Source of the DNA: Purshia tridentata
Lineage: Eukaryota; Streptophyta; Magnoliopsida; Rosales; Rosaceae
Direction: 5' to 3'
DNA: 64,000 nucleotides
Assembly: GCA_003254885.1 (NCBI GenBank)
Contig: QANT01000313.1
Span: forward strand, 124,001 to 188,000
The notes below the pieces were generated by a model. It was not told the origin of the DNA. It saw nothing but the letters and a program-made list of their open reading frames with translations, and did no database searches. Positions 46,744 to 58,272 of this stretch are shown piece by piece. How positions within the stretch are numbered: the first letter of the stretch is position 1; each line of letters opens with the position of its first letter. Made by a program: the position numbers and the translations under genes.

Positions 46744-49172
46744 GTGGTGTCTTTGAATCAACGGCAGAGGGTGATGGAAGAGCTGATTGAGGGACGTGAG
46801 GTTCCAAGTCAACTTGGGAGGGTTCTTGATAGTGATATCAATTGTGGTGCTGGATCGCCTGCAGCTCTTGTTACCAAGATTTTGGGGTCATTCACAAATA
46901 CTCTTTCCACCTTAAATGGGATTAATAATAATAAGTCTGATGATGATGAGGAGCTCATCATTTCTCAGATTCAAGCCAATAATATCACTACGTACTGCAA
47001 CTGATGCAGCAGCAAATTCATCATCTTCGGATGCTCACCTACATAATACTACCTCAACGTTTAAGGATCGTAGAGATCCTCACAAGAGAAGGTAAAAAAA
47101 TTACAGGATTCTTTTTATTTGTAGCAAAAGGAATCGCATTGATTGGGTAAGTCATCCTTCAATGGGGCCTAATGATCCGAACGGCCTAATTTCAGATAAT
47201 CAATGAATAATTATTTCTAAAAGAATCAACAAAATTGAAATAAGTTTGATAATTTAATTATCATCATTTATATTTGTATTAAAATTGTTTGGGGATGACA
47301 CCCCCGATGAGAGTCAATGGTCAACACCTATAGGCCACGTAGAGTCTTGTACTTGAAAGCAACCTCACGACCTCGGCCAGAGGCCCACCAAGGCAACTGT
47401 TTCGGATCGGATCGCATAGCTCGATCCGATCCGAACAGAGTACACCTATACACAGGAAAAGACCAAAGAGTTACCAACGTTTGGACCGGATTCTCTCTTC
47501 GGATCCAAGCGTCGACCATCCGAAGTATTCTTCTTCGACTAACGGCCTTTTGGGCACCATCTCTTCCTTTGTATGTTCGGATCAGCAGCCACTGTCTCTT
47601 CCGAGCCGAGCACTACTTGGAAGAACCAAATGCCCGCGCGGATCGACTACTTCTCGAAGTCTCATTCAGATCGGATCGATCATCTTCGACTCATCCTTTT
47701 CCGAGCTGAGCATAAACCCCAATAGCAGTTATTGCGCCTGACACACCGAATGTACCTTTATGCTTTGCATTTATGGCTTATTCGCTTTGCCTTACTTTCC
47801 ATTTAATGCAAGTGACTTCCAGCCATTTGGTAGCCATCCCTCCTACATTAAATGAGAAGTCTGTCAGCCATTCCGCATGTTTTTCAAACTTAGCATCTGA
47901 ACCCTATGATCTGCCATGATCACACCTACTAACCAGCAGAAATATCCTATACCCCTTTGCATATAAATAAAAGCATACTCACAAAGAAAAAGAACAAGAA
48001 AATTCTAAGAAAATGCTTGCCCAAGCTCTGAAGAAATCAACCCAGACACTTTTACCTCTTTTCCCTCATCTTCCTCCCAAGTTCTTGCTGTGTTCTTCAT
48101 TTGCACTTGCATTTCCTTCCTTGCATCTCTCTGACTTTGCCATTGGAGTACCTTCGGCTGGTACCACACTAGTGCTTTCTTTCTGGTCAGCTTGCAGGAA
48201 AGAGTTCGAAACCAGCTAACTGACGTGCTCGGATCAACCTCTCAGCTCTTCAGCTTGCCACATCAGCAGAAGTCTTCATTTAAGTTGTTTGCAAGGGTCT
48301 GAGCAGATTTTTGCACCAACAAAAATGATTTTTGATTTAATTAGTTTATGTATATGGATGATCAAGTGACGACTTGAATCATTAATTATATATATTGAGA
48401 GTTTAACCCACATACAATTTCATCATTAATTTATTCTTATCAAAATAAAAATTCCTTTTAAGAAGCTCTTATATATAATTTGATTTATCTACTAGATACT
48501 TGCTACGATATATAGCTACAAGCTGCATAGGTTTATGTCATGTCATATATATACAAACAGAGAGAGATCGAGGAAGAGGATAATATTTCTGTTGCCCTAG
48601 CCTATCTATTGAATGACAAAATACTCCCATCTTTCTGCAGAAATATCTCACACTAATGGACCAGAGACTCTTCTACTTGGACTGACGACGGTCATGCATG
48701 GAGAAAGTACGGACAGAATAAGATCCATAACACCAATCATCCGAGGAACTACTTCAGGTGCACTCACAAGTTCGACCAAGGCTGCCAAGCAACCAAGCAC
48801 GTGCAGAAAATTCAAGACGACCCGCTCCCACTGTTTCGGACCACGTACTATGGAAACCACACGTGCCGGGACTTGCTCAAAGCTCCTCATGAGCTCATCT
48901 TGGATGATAGTACGATTAGTACCTACAGCCCTGAAGAGTCTGCCACGTACATCAGATTTGACGACACCAATAACAGCTTCACAACAAGCAAACAAGAGCA
49001 CCTCTTTTTCTCATCCTCGATCGAAAAAGAGTTCATCAAGGAAGAAGATGCATTGCCAAGTGATAATGATCATCATCATCATCATATGGCCATTTACAGC
49101 CAATCATCACCCTGGCACGATTATGATTATCTCGTCTCTCCTCATGATCTGAAGGCATTCAAGTTGCCATAA
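46744..49172 (+). pseudogene. WRKY group III pseudogene, copy 3
   Basis: Paralogue of the two intact WRKYs with several breaks. The start codon is GTG (46744) where copy 2 has ATG. A 4-base insertion in exon 1 leads to a TGA at 47002-47004. In exon 2 (from 48641) a TCA codon became TAA at 48654-48656, just before the WRKY domain. The domain reads WRKYGQN rather than WRKYGQK, although its zinc ligands remain. An early TAA at 49170 removes the tail. A solo LTR of 1036 bases sits in the intron. Exon 1 and the far tail resemble copy 2, while the region after the zinc finger resembles copy 1. Expression of a short C-terminal protein is conceivable but not supported. Confidence 0.9.
47286..48321. 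mobile_element. Solo LTR with 5-bp target duplication
   Basis: The element begins TGTTTGGGGATGACACCC and ends GCACCAACA, with TGTT/AACA inverted termini. It is flanked by AAAAT at 47281-47285 and 48322-48326. The 1036 bases hold no protein-coding domain. CATATAAATAAAAGC near 47960 is a plausible LTR promoter on the plus strand. Short frames at 47317-47741 and 48013-48219 are inside the LTR and not genes. Only one LTR with clean flanks means the internal region was lost by LTR-LTR recombination. The superfamily cannot be told from the LTR alone. Confidence 0.88.
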
Positions 49173-49252
49173 AGCCTCGCGCTTGATCATGGGGATCTCA
49201 TTTCTCGGATAATGATCGATGGGGTCATGTTCTTTTGATGATAAAATTTTTC

Positions 49253-50335
49253 TAGAGTGAATTTTAATTTGATGATGAGTTACTTCATTGAATGTTCCTT
49301 GTTGTTTATTTTTTGAATGCTCGTTGTAGGGTTTTTTGATCGATGGGGTCTTGTAGTTCGGTATATATACTATATATGGTCATGTGTATACTATATATGG
49401 TCTTGTAGGGTTTTTTGATCGATGAGGTCTAATTTCATAGCTAAACTTTTATTTTGTTTTAATATGATAACATATATACCATATATGGTCATGTGTATTG
49501 CGCATATGTTATACTCATGGTCAGTTTAATTGATCATAAACCAGATTAACTAAAGAGTTGTGCTTGAGTGACCTAAAAATTGGTGTTCTAAGGACATGGA
49601 ATTTCTATGTCAATTAGAGTATTCAACATTGTTAAATACCTGTAATAATTTATTTGTCACATAAGCTTTTAAAAAGACTCAATTAGCCTTTCTTTAAATC
49701 CTGAAAAACTTAAAGTAAATTACAAAAGTGAAAGATTTTATCACCAATTAAAAAACCCTAACTGTCTATCAATTAAAAAACCCTAACTGTCTATCTCTTA
49801 AAAAAATAAAATTTATCCTCAATTTTAAAACCCTAATTAAGTAGAATAAAGTGTTCTAAGTAGAATCTATTTTTTTGGTCGAATAAGAGCAAAAGTTCTA
49901 TTCTTATATGGCAGTTCAATTTACGTGAATCAAAAGTTCAATTCAAGTGAGCTTTATCCTTCTCTGGTATCTCAATTCATTGGCTATATTCGCCCATAAT
50001 AATTTTTCAATTTACATGCATCTAGTACATTTTGACTAGAACAATATTCCCATGAATAGTCTATCAAAAAAAAAATTCAGGAAGATTACTCTAACTATAT
50101 TGATGAGAATGAAGATATTCAGATGTGATGATGAACTATGAAAAATATGATAAAGCAAGCATATATAAAATTTAAAAAATCATTGAATTTTTTCTGGGTA
50201 AGATAGTATTTCACTAAAAATAATATTAATATGATTTGGCTAATATATATTAATTGATGTGGTCAAAATATTTTTTGCCTAATCTGACATCAGATTATGG
50301 CACAAATTTTTTTCAATAATTCTAACAAGTTAACA
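49253..50335. other. 3' flank of the WRKY pseudogene
   Basis: AT-rich; shows a local repeat of TATATATGGTC(A/T)TGT and GTAGGGTTTTTTGATCGATG(G/A)GGTC (49325-49435), and AAAAAACCCTAACTGTCTATC twice near 49747-49797. No gene is seen. Confidence 0.5.
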
Positions 50336-51060
50336 GGGACCTTTGAAAAAAATTAAAAAGAAAAAACAATAAGCGACCCAAAGGCCCAAAGCCAAAAATG
50401 AGGGTGGACAGTTGGGCCAAGACACCCAAGACGTACTTGATATTGAGGTGGGAAGTTGGTTTCTGATTGGGCTGTGGTGTTCACAAATCCCAAGCTCAAA
50501 TTGGCCTATGGAAAAAGGCAAAGTTTTCAACCTTTGCATCACCAAATGAATGACTCGAAGTAAAGCGAGCGCCTGCTGCTCAGTTAATCTCATCATTTAC
50601 AAGGCTCTTATGATTTTTCTAATTTATAATTTCTAAACTCATCCAAAGTGATACTGACAACAAAGGTTGCTAATTTCTTTCCACATTTTAATCATCATGT
50701 TTTCTTCAAATAAACATGAGGCTACAAGTATTCTATAGCAGAATTTCATATGTCGTATGACACTGTTTTAATTCATGAATCGACAAACTCACTTTTTAAC
50801 AATAGTATTTGGATTTGTGAATCACCATTTGATAATGTAGAGCCATGCTATAGAATAGAGCAAATGTCTTATCAGAATATGGTCCATAAAATGCACTGCT
50901 AACTAGCTTTGCTTGTAGGCATCTTTGGTTAGAGCTGTCAATGACAACTTAATGACAATCACATATGGCGAAGCACTTGAAAATTGTTGCCATTTTTATG
51001 ATAAGCCTCTGATCAACAGTTGGCCCTATTTACATGGGATGCAAAGCATGCAATTAAACA
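50336..51060 (+). repeat. Third copy of the duplicated inter-WRKY segment
   Basis: Markers shared with 38570-38960 and partly with 44815-44940, in the same order: AAAAATGAGGGTGGA, CAGTTGGGCCAAGA, TTTTTAACAATAGTATTT, GTGAATCACCATT, and GACAACTTAATGACAATC. It lies directly 3' of the intact DUF599 gene, which shows the original arrangement of the unit. Confidence 0.65.
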
Positions 51061-51183
51061 GAAATAATATCAGTAATTCATGGTCTTATAGGCTTTTCCT
51101 ATTAACACAAGTTAAAGAGTACCAGGAAAATAAAAATTCCTGTTAAGGTAAAACATACAACATATATTAGACTGTTTTCTTCA

Positions 51184-52007
51184 TCAGTCTTCAACTAGAC
51201 TTTGCCTATTCGTCTTTGTGAACTTTCCAGCAAAATCAAGCCCATAAAGGCCCCAAATCAGTGCCAGCGACGAAACCCAAACTGGGATCGGACCAAGCAT
51301 CCATAACAAAATAGGAAAGGTGATGCAGAGCATTCTGTTGCTGATAAGAGCCAAGACAAACCCTTTTTCAAATATGTTTCGTGTGTGCCCAGAAGCTGAG
51401 AACTGATCATCATCACCATCATCAACATCATCATCATCATCAGCAGCAGAAGATGCGTTTATTAAGAAATTGGCATCGATCAAGAACCCAATGGCCATAG
51501 AGCTGCACAAGAAGCAAGCTGACAGAGACAGTGCTGCTGAGCCATACTTTAGAGCAAAGATCTTTGTAGATTGTGACCCAAGAAACGCATTGTTGAAGAG
51601 GTGGGTTACATTATAAGTGTTGTTTATTAGAGCTGCCAGTGATACCTCTACAAGAATTGCTATGGTAGCTGTGAGTGTGGTGGACATTAGAGTGTTTCTC
51701 AAGCTCTGGACCGCCAGCATACCTTTCTTATCATCACCCTGCATTAATATTGCTAAAATCATATGTATTTGTAATTGAATCATGTAATTAATAGGGTCAT
51801 TATGTATATATATGCATGATTATCTTGGTTGGGGTTACTTACCGCTTTTATCTCTAGAAACCATGCTCTTCTCTTTAACATGTTGATTCCAATGGTGGTG
51901 TGAGAGGGTTTGTTCTTGAAGTTATGCCATAGATAGGCATGGTAACCCACTGTGAGGAAGAGGCTCATGGGGACCAATATGGTGTCCAAATAAACAATCA
52001 CTCCCAT
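51184..52007 (-). CDS. DUF599 family membrane protein, copy a
   Basis: Two exons on the minus strand, 52007-51843 and 51738-51184, phase 0, 239 aa. Exon 1 encodes MGVIVYLDTILVPMSLFLTVGYHAYLWHNF, the signature start of DUF599 proteins with the first membrane helix, then SHTTIGINMLKRR. Exon 2 has four more hydrophobic segments: TTLTATIAILVEVSLAALI, YGSAALSLSACFLCSSMA, LCITFPILLWMLGPIPVW and SSLALIWGLYGLDF. An acidic loop (AADDDDDVDDGDDD) lies between helices 3 and 4. The biochemical role of DUF599 is not known to me. Convergent with the WRKY pseudogene and next to a second DUF599 gene. It appears intact. Confidence 0.88.
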
Positions 52008-53142
52008 CTTAGATTCTATGAAGCTCTCTAACTAGCTAGGCATGTAATAAGAGGCTTAATTTGATGAGAGAAATATCAGAGATGGCTCTGTTGCCGAACA
52101 GCCTATTAAATAGAAAAGAAAAAAAATCTTACATGAGATTATTCTTGTCACGTGACAGTGTTTAGTAAAAAAATAATTTAATTGAAGGATTGATATGTGT
52201 TATATTTAATTATATATGAATTTATTTCTTAAATTTATCATTTTTTTAACTGAATTTTTATGTCATTCAGCACTATCACGTATACGCAAGTTTTTCTCTG
52301 AATTATAATAGAATATAATTGGTAGTGGAGTTTACCTCACAAAGCAAATGCCTTTTATTAGTGTATTGCTCAATTGGTGGGTTGAGTTGTGGAATGTATA
52401 TAATGGACACTAAAGATGATGTGGGGCTGCACGAAATATGCAAGAGACTAAGCGTTGGCTCCATTCACCAATCCACTGATGCATGCTAATTGGATTATTC
52501 GATCATGCAATTGCCAAAGTAGTGCAATGAATGCGTTATAAAGTTTGATTCAACTTTACTGGGAAATTCGTAGTCTTTCAGCCTTATGAAAGAAGCCATG
52601 GTTTGGTTGCGTGCCCACTTTTAATGGGCTGCTTATAGCTAGCTACTACAGAAAAAAAAAGGAAAACATGCTTTAGAACCTAACAAAAACAAATGCGCAC
52701 TAACATAACTTTGTGAAGGATTAAGGACCAAGTATCTACTGTGAGTTTCTAAGACAAAGGGTCTTGGCTACGGTGCTATCTGGGGTTATGTTGGGAAACG
52801 AATCAGCGTGAACTCACTATTAAATTCAATTCATTATTAATATTGTGTTCAGTTCAGCTTAATTACTTAGATTCAACACCAGGTGAAGTTAAGCCAAATA
52901 GATTCAATTCATGCGTGGCGTTTTATCTCAAAATAGGTTCGTTTTATATATGCATGCTGATCGAGTCATATTTTCTAATGAAATTTAAGTTAATCAACAT
53001 TTATGACTTGAAATCAATTAAGTAATGTTACATGAATAACATTGTTCATCACAATTTTATTAAAGTTGGTACCTGCTCTGCTCAAAAACTAATCTTTCCC
53101 AATTATGCATATATATTGTGCATTGACTACTCAATTTCTTCT
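52008..53142. other. Spacer between the two DUF599 genes
   Basis: Promoter of copy a (right of 52007) and 3' flank of copy b (left of 53143). AT-rich, no gene seen. Confidence 0.5.
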
Positions 53143-53996
53143 TCAACAAAGACTCTGCATATTGCCTTTGGTGAATTTGGAAGTAAAATCAAGCTCATAA
53201 AGCCACCAAAGCAAGGCCAGGGACGACAATGCCACAGGCACTGGACCAAGCAACCACAGCAACAGGGGAAAGGATATACAAAGCAGCCTGTTGCCAATAA
53301 GAGCCAACATGTATCCTCTTTGGAACAGTGTTTGTGTAACTGAAAACCCAATAGTAGAATATGAGAACTCAGCAGAAGCGTTCATTAGAAAAATGGAGTC
53401 AATCAGGAACCCAGTAGCCATGGAGCTGCATAATGAGCTGAACAACAAGAAGAATGAGGCCAACCCATACTTTAAAGCAAACATCCTTCCAGAATGTGGA
53501 CCAAAAAAGGGACTTTTAAAGAGGTGTCCACTTGCATTGTAGGCATTGTTTGTCACAGCTGCCAAGGCAATGCTAAAGACAATTGCTGTGGAAGCTGTGA
53601 ATATTGTCACCATTTGAGTGTTTCTCAAGATTTGGACAGCATGCATACCCTTCTTTCCATCACCCTACAAATCATTCAATATATAAAGTTAGAATCCTCA
53701 AAATTAAAGCTTTTTTCAAGTGGTGCCAATGTGCAAAACCAGCTTATAAAAAAAGAGTGTCCATATGCTTGTATGTTAAATATTTCAAAGGTATTTAGGC
53801 CGCGATATGAGACTATGCTAACTGTACTTACCTCCATAATGTCTAGAAACAATAGTTTTCTTCTGTGTGAGTCAACTCCAATGGTTGTATGAGATGGTTT
53901 GGTCTTGAAGGCATGCCACAAATATGCATGATAACCTATTAGAAGGAAGAGACTCAAGGGAACCAATATGGTGTCTAAATATACAATCACTTCCAT
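53143..53996 (-). CDS. DUF599 family membrane protein, copy b
   Basis: Exons 53996-53832 and 53664-53143 on the minus strand, 228 aa. Exon 1 has exactly the same length (165 bases) and phase as in copy a. MEVIVYLDTILVPLSLFLLIGYHAYLWHAF opens the protein; SHTTIGVDSHRRK follows. Exon 2 holds the remaining hydrophobic segments (IFTASTAIVFSIALAAV, YGLASFFLLFSSLCSSMATGF, LLCISFPLLLWLLGPVPVALSS). The acidic loop of copy a is replaced by a short neutral loop (NASAEFSYSTIGFS), so the two paralogues have diverged there. No breaks are seen; function unknown. Confidence 0.88.
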
Positions 53997-54009
53997 ATGC
54001 TTTCAGCGG

Positions 54010-54838
54010 ATCACATCAGAGGCATATGCATGTAACATGAAAGAGGGTATGAAATGTGTTTCGGTGGCCAAATCTATTGTGAATTTGTGAAAGAGGGTTC
54101 AGTGATGGAGTACTTAAATGTGTGATGGACAATATAGATTTTTGTGGCTGGGGTTTGAGTAATGCCCAAAACTCCTAAATAATTTATGTAGAAAAGTATG
54201 AATATGATGTTGAACCGAAATTGGGACCTTGGATTATTTGCTTAATAAAGTAGATGGCTAGATGCCCACTAAACAAACCGCCATATAGCCTATTAATTAA
54301 TATGCATGGTTCAAGTCTTCAAGTAAGATAAGATTTTCATATAGAATATGCTTTATTTTTTCAACTTATATAGAAATTTTTCATTCAATGAACTCTCTAT
54401 GATATATGCACATGGGGCCTTCATATCACATAAGGAGGTAGGCCAGTCAGGACGAACCATGATTGTTTCTAAACAATTGAAAATGTTTAATTCTTTGAGT
54501 AGTGCTTTTAATAAAACAACGGAAAATTTTGGACTCTTCAAGTAGTGATGTACTAAACTTGGCCAAAAAAAGTAGTGATGTACTAATGGGTGTATTATAA
54601 TGCTTGCAATTCTTTTCCCTCTTCTTTTTTTGGGCTGTGGAAGTTGGCAACACAAAGCCCAATAGCTACTAAAGTTGACGAAGCCACGTGAAGCCCAAAT
54701 CCAAAACCCATATGAGTCTCGGACAAGAAGTGTTAGGAACGCTATGGTGCGGTGTCGTTTTTAGTTGGTTGTCTGATTCTTCTTCACTTTACCATCTCAC
54801 TGTGCAGAGAGTTGTTGACGAAGAGAGAGCTGAGAAAA
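54010..54838. other. Intergenic region between DUF599 copy b and the GPR107-like gene
   Basis: DUF599b promoter at the left, GPR107-like promoter at the right, and a retroposon scar at 54541-54586. No gene is seen. Confidence 0.5.
54541..54586 (+). mobile_element. Micro-insertion with poly(A) and perfect 16-bp target duplication
   Basis: AGTAGTGATGTACTAA occurs at 54541-54556 and 54571-54586. Only about 14 bases, ACTTGGCC followed by A, lie between them. The insert carries the same ACTTGGCC core as the scar at 13977-14025. Confidence 0.7.
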
Positions 54839-56576
54839 ATGGAAGAGAGAGCGTTTTGGTGTGAAAAGGGCTCGCGTTTTTTAGGGTTCATTTTTGGGGT
54901 TCTTTTAATATGCAACGGGTGCATCAAACAGTGTAACGCTTCAATCCACGAGTACAGAAACGAAGCTTTCACTCCTCAGTCAAACGCCTTCTTCTTCCAT
55001 GGCGGCAGTGAGGGCCTCTACGCTTCTAAGGTCCACGATTCTACTGCTTCTCCAGACAATCACCACCTCAAGGGCAAGTCCTTTATCAGGTCACTAATTG
55101 CTCTCTTACTTTCCTTTGTCATCTTTCTTCTACAAATTTTGTTACTTGATTAATATAATTGTTAGCTCAGCGATAACAATTGCTTACAGATACTGGTTTT
55201 TGTCTATTTAGTTAGTAAATGTAAGAATTATTTGGTAAATTCCTCAATTGTTGACTGGGTTATGTTCATGGTTGTGAAATTGATTCAGAATTTTGTTACT
55301 TGATTTATATATGTTACCAGGTAACTGTTAGGTTAGTGATACCAATTGATTCCAGATAGTGGGTTTTTGTCTATTTAGTTAGTAAATGTAAGAATCATTT
55401 GGTAAATCCTCAATTGTTACTCACCTGGATTATGATCATGATTGTTAAATTAGATTCAAAATTTTTAATTTTATGATTCATGCTTTTGATTTGACTCCGT
55501 AGTTTAGATTTTCCAAGCTCACTAGTGGAATTTCAGGTTTGAGAGTGTCACTTTTGTGAGGACAAAAGAGTCTGCAAATAAGCAGAATGAAATGCAGCAG
55601 AATACTGGTTTGGTGGAAGCTATTATTCTTGAAGTCAAGGACAGGGGTAGGATTGGAGCTTCTTTCCTCAAGTTGGATGCGATATGCTGCAACAGGACTC
55701 TTTCAGATGCTGGACACTGCAAGGTGGGAGAGGTTATTATCCACAAAAATACAGAGAATCCTGAGTGGCCTGTACGCATCAAAACCTTCTTTCAAGGAAA
55801 GGATGAAGAGGCTAGAATGGATGCTAAGACAATTGATATCACCAGTCCCGGAATGTATTACCTGTATTTTATGTTCTGTGATCCCCAACTCAAGGGCACA
55901 TTGATAAAAGGAAGGACCGATTGGAGAAACCCAGATGGTTATTTGCCTGGGAAGATGGCTCCTTTGATGACATTCTATGGATTTATGTCATTAGCTTACC
56001 TTGTGCTTGGCCTTGTCTGGTTTCTGAGGTTTGTTCAGTTTTGGAAGGATATTATACAATTGCACTACCATATCACAGCAGTGATTGCTCTTGGAATGTG
56101 TGAAATGGCTGTCTGGTACTTTGAGTATGCCAACTTTAATTCAACTGGAACCAGACCTATGGGCATTACATTGTGGGCGGTAACCTTTAGATCTGTGAAG
56201 AAGACTCTTTCTCGCCTTCTTCTTTTGGTAGTTTCCATGGGCTTTGGTGTGGTGAAGCCTACACTTGGTGGTATAACCCCAAAAGTACTTCTTCTTGGTG
56301 TGACATATTTTGTGGCATCAGAAGCACTTGAGCTTGTTGAAAATTTGGGCAACATCAATGATTTTTCGGGAAAAACAAAGTTATTTTTGGTCTTACCTGT
56401 TGCCTTCTTAGATTCATGCTTTATTCTATGGATTTTCTCATCGTTATCAAAAACTTTAGAGAAACTTCAGGTAATACTTCTGTGTTGTTTTCTTTTCTTT
56501 GCATATTATTACAGCTTCAGCATGACCCATGCTTTAATTTTAACAAATAATTGTTTATCTAATTAATATCTGCCTA

Positions 56577-56608
<32 letters not shown>

Positions 56609-57695
56609 CTGGGGGAGAGAGAGAGAGAGAGATGATATGTTGCATTGGATGTGGCTTCTAGTTAATGAAATGTGCATGAGTTCCATGTGATTTAAAACTT
56701 CCATTGGACTAATTGGCAATTTAAACTATGATTGTGCAGACAGAATGCATAATCATGTTATTGTTTATGTACAGCTCAGGATAATATTTTGATGCTGTAT
56801 GGCCCTCTTCCTTTTATTTATTTTGGACACAGATCAGGAGAAACATGGCTAAATTGGAGCTATACCGAAAATTCACCAACTCTCTTGCAGTGTCTGTGCT
56901 CATCTCAGTTGCCTGGATTGGCTTTGAGGTACCTCGTAAAATGATATATATTAGTTAACAATTCCATGGGGTGTAAATGTAATGGATTATACTGAGGATC
57001 TGGTGTCTTTATTCATATTCTTATCTCCAGTAAAACTAATAAATAAATCTCCTCCAAATTGTGTTGGCTTAGCTGTATTTCAATGCAACCGATCCATTGA
57101 GTGAGCTTTGGAGAATTGCCTGGATTATTCCTGCTTTTTGGACTCTGCTTGCATATGTTCTCTTGGTGGTGATATGCATCCTTTGGGCTCCTTCTCGAAA
57201 CCCAACTAGGTATGTTGTTTGATATATAATAGTAATACCTGTACATACTCATTCAAAATTTCTATATACGTCCTGCAAGAATGTTTCCATTGTTTGGCTT
57301 GACTGGCGGACAATTTGTGTTATAATTTTTAAACTAGTAGGAACAAAACACAATGTCTTTTGTTTCTTCTAATATCTGTGGCCTTAATTGCTGTCTTAAA
57401 TGGAAAATGGCATCAGGAGTGCATCAATATTGTTGCAAGTGATGCATGGTGTACTATTCTTGTCTTGGTTGTGCTTTTCATACATTTCCTTTGCGAAAAC
57501 CGTTCACCTTAGTATAATCTTCTGTTTTGATCCTGGACATGTAGGTATGCATACTCAGAGGATGCAGGAGATGATTTTGATGAGGAGGGCATCTCGTTAA
57601 CAACCGGTGCTTTGAAGGTGAGTGGAGATGTGGCAGTTAAGAGAGAATACAATAATGGGCTTGCAGAGGATCTGGAGGAGGATAAGCGCGAATAG
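54839..57695 (+). CDS. GPR107/108-like lung seven-transmembrane (GOST family) protein
   Basis: Five exons: 54839-55089, 55537-56470, 56833-56928, 57073-57209 and 57545-57695, in phase, 522 aa. Residues 13-35 form a signal peptide. The lumenal part has IHEYRNEAFTPQSNAFFFHGGSEGLYAS, a hallmark of this family, and paired cysteines (134, 135, 145). The membrane core starts at about 226 (PLMTFYGFMSLAYLVLGLVW) and includes the repeated hydrophobic helices through WIIPAFWTLLAYVLLVVICILW. The cytosolic tail is acidic (YSEDAGDDFDEEG). GOST proteins act in Golgi/endosomal trafficking; in plants they were listed as candidate GPCRs, but receptor activity is not shown by sequence. ATG 54839 is the first one that precedes the signal peptide. 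Confidence 0.9.
56576..56634. repeat. (TA)n(TG)n(GA)n compound microsatellite
   Basis: Three dinucleotide runs in series in intron 2 of the GPR107-like gene. Likely polymorphic. Confidence 0.85.
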
Positions 57696-58198
57696 ATGTT
57701 TTTTCTGCCCTGGGTAAACTGAATACCATGATGGAGCTTCAGCTTCTTATCCAGGAGTTCTGTAAATCTTGATGCACAATCCATGTTGTATGTAGAGAGA
57801 ATAGGTTGAATACTTATGGTAACAAAAATATGTGAAGAGAGGAATACAAGTAAATTTTAGAGCTGTACCATAATTGTCTGACCACCTTCAATCAGACTAC
57901 AGAACAAAGATAATATAATTCATGATGAGGCATCTACATTTTGTGTTTTCTGAATTTATTTCTACACTGTTTGTGTCTCTGATGTGCTGTATTCCTGATA
58001 CAGACCCATTCTCTAGGTAAATAAAAAAGTTGAATTTTTGTTCAAGAATGAAATCTGATCGCAACTGTGTATATCCAGTTCATCCTGGGAATCATATCGC
58101 ATCCCCGGATCTGATGAAATGGATTAGAATTTCAATAGATTAGATATATATATATAGCGCTCAAAAAGCCAAAACCAATAAAAAAAAGGTGAATAGTT
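57696..58198. other. 3' flank of the GPR107-like gene
   Basis: 3'UTR and spacer before the tRNA gene. AT-rich; no other feature seen. Confidence 0.5.
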
Positions 58199-58270
58199 TG
58201 TGGCTGCTGGGATTCGAGCCCAGGTCTCCACGGCCACAACGTGGAATTCTTACCACTAAACTACAGCCAC
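58199..58270 (-). tRNA. tRNA-His (anticodon GTG)
   Basis: Minus strand from 58270: acceptor arm GTGGCTG pairs with CAGCCAC at the 3' end, followed by the discriminator base A. The anticodon arm CCACG/TTGTGGC/CGTGG places GTG at 58237-58235. The T arm contains the standard GGCTCGAATCC. There is no intron, and all stems pair perfectly, so it is likely functional. Confidence 0.96.
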
Positions 58271-58272
58271 AT

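Noticed and set aside
47317-48219. Open frames of 60-130 codons between the WRKY pseudogene exons
   Set aside because: They lie wholly inside the solo LTR and show no retroelement or host protein motif.
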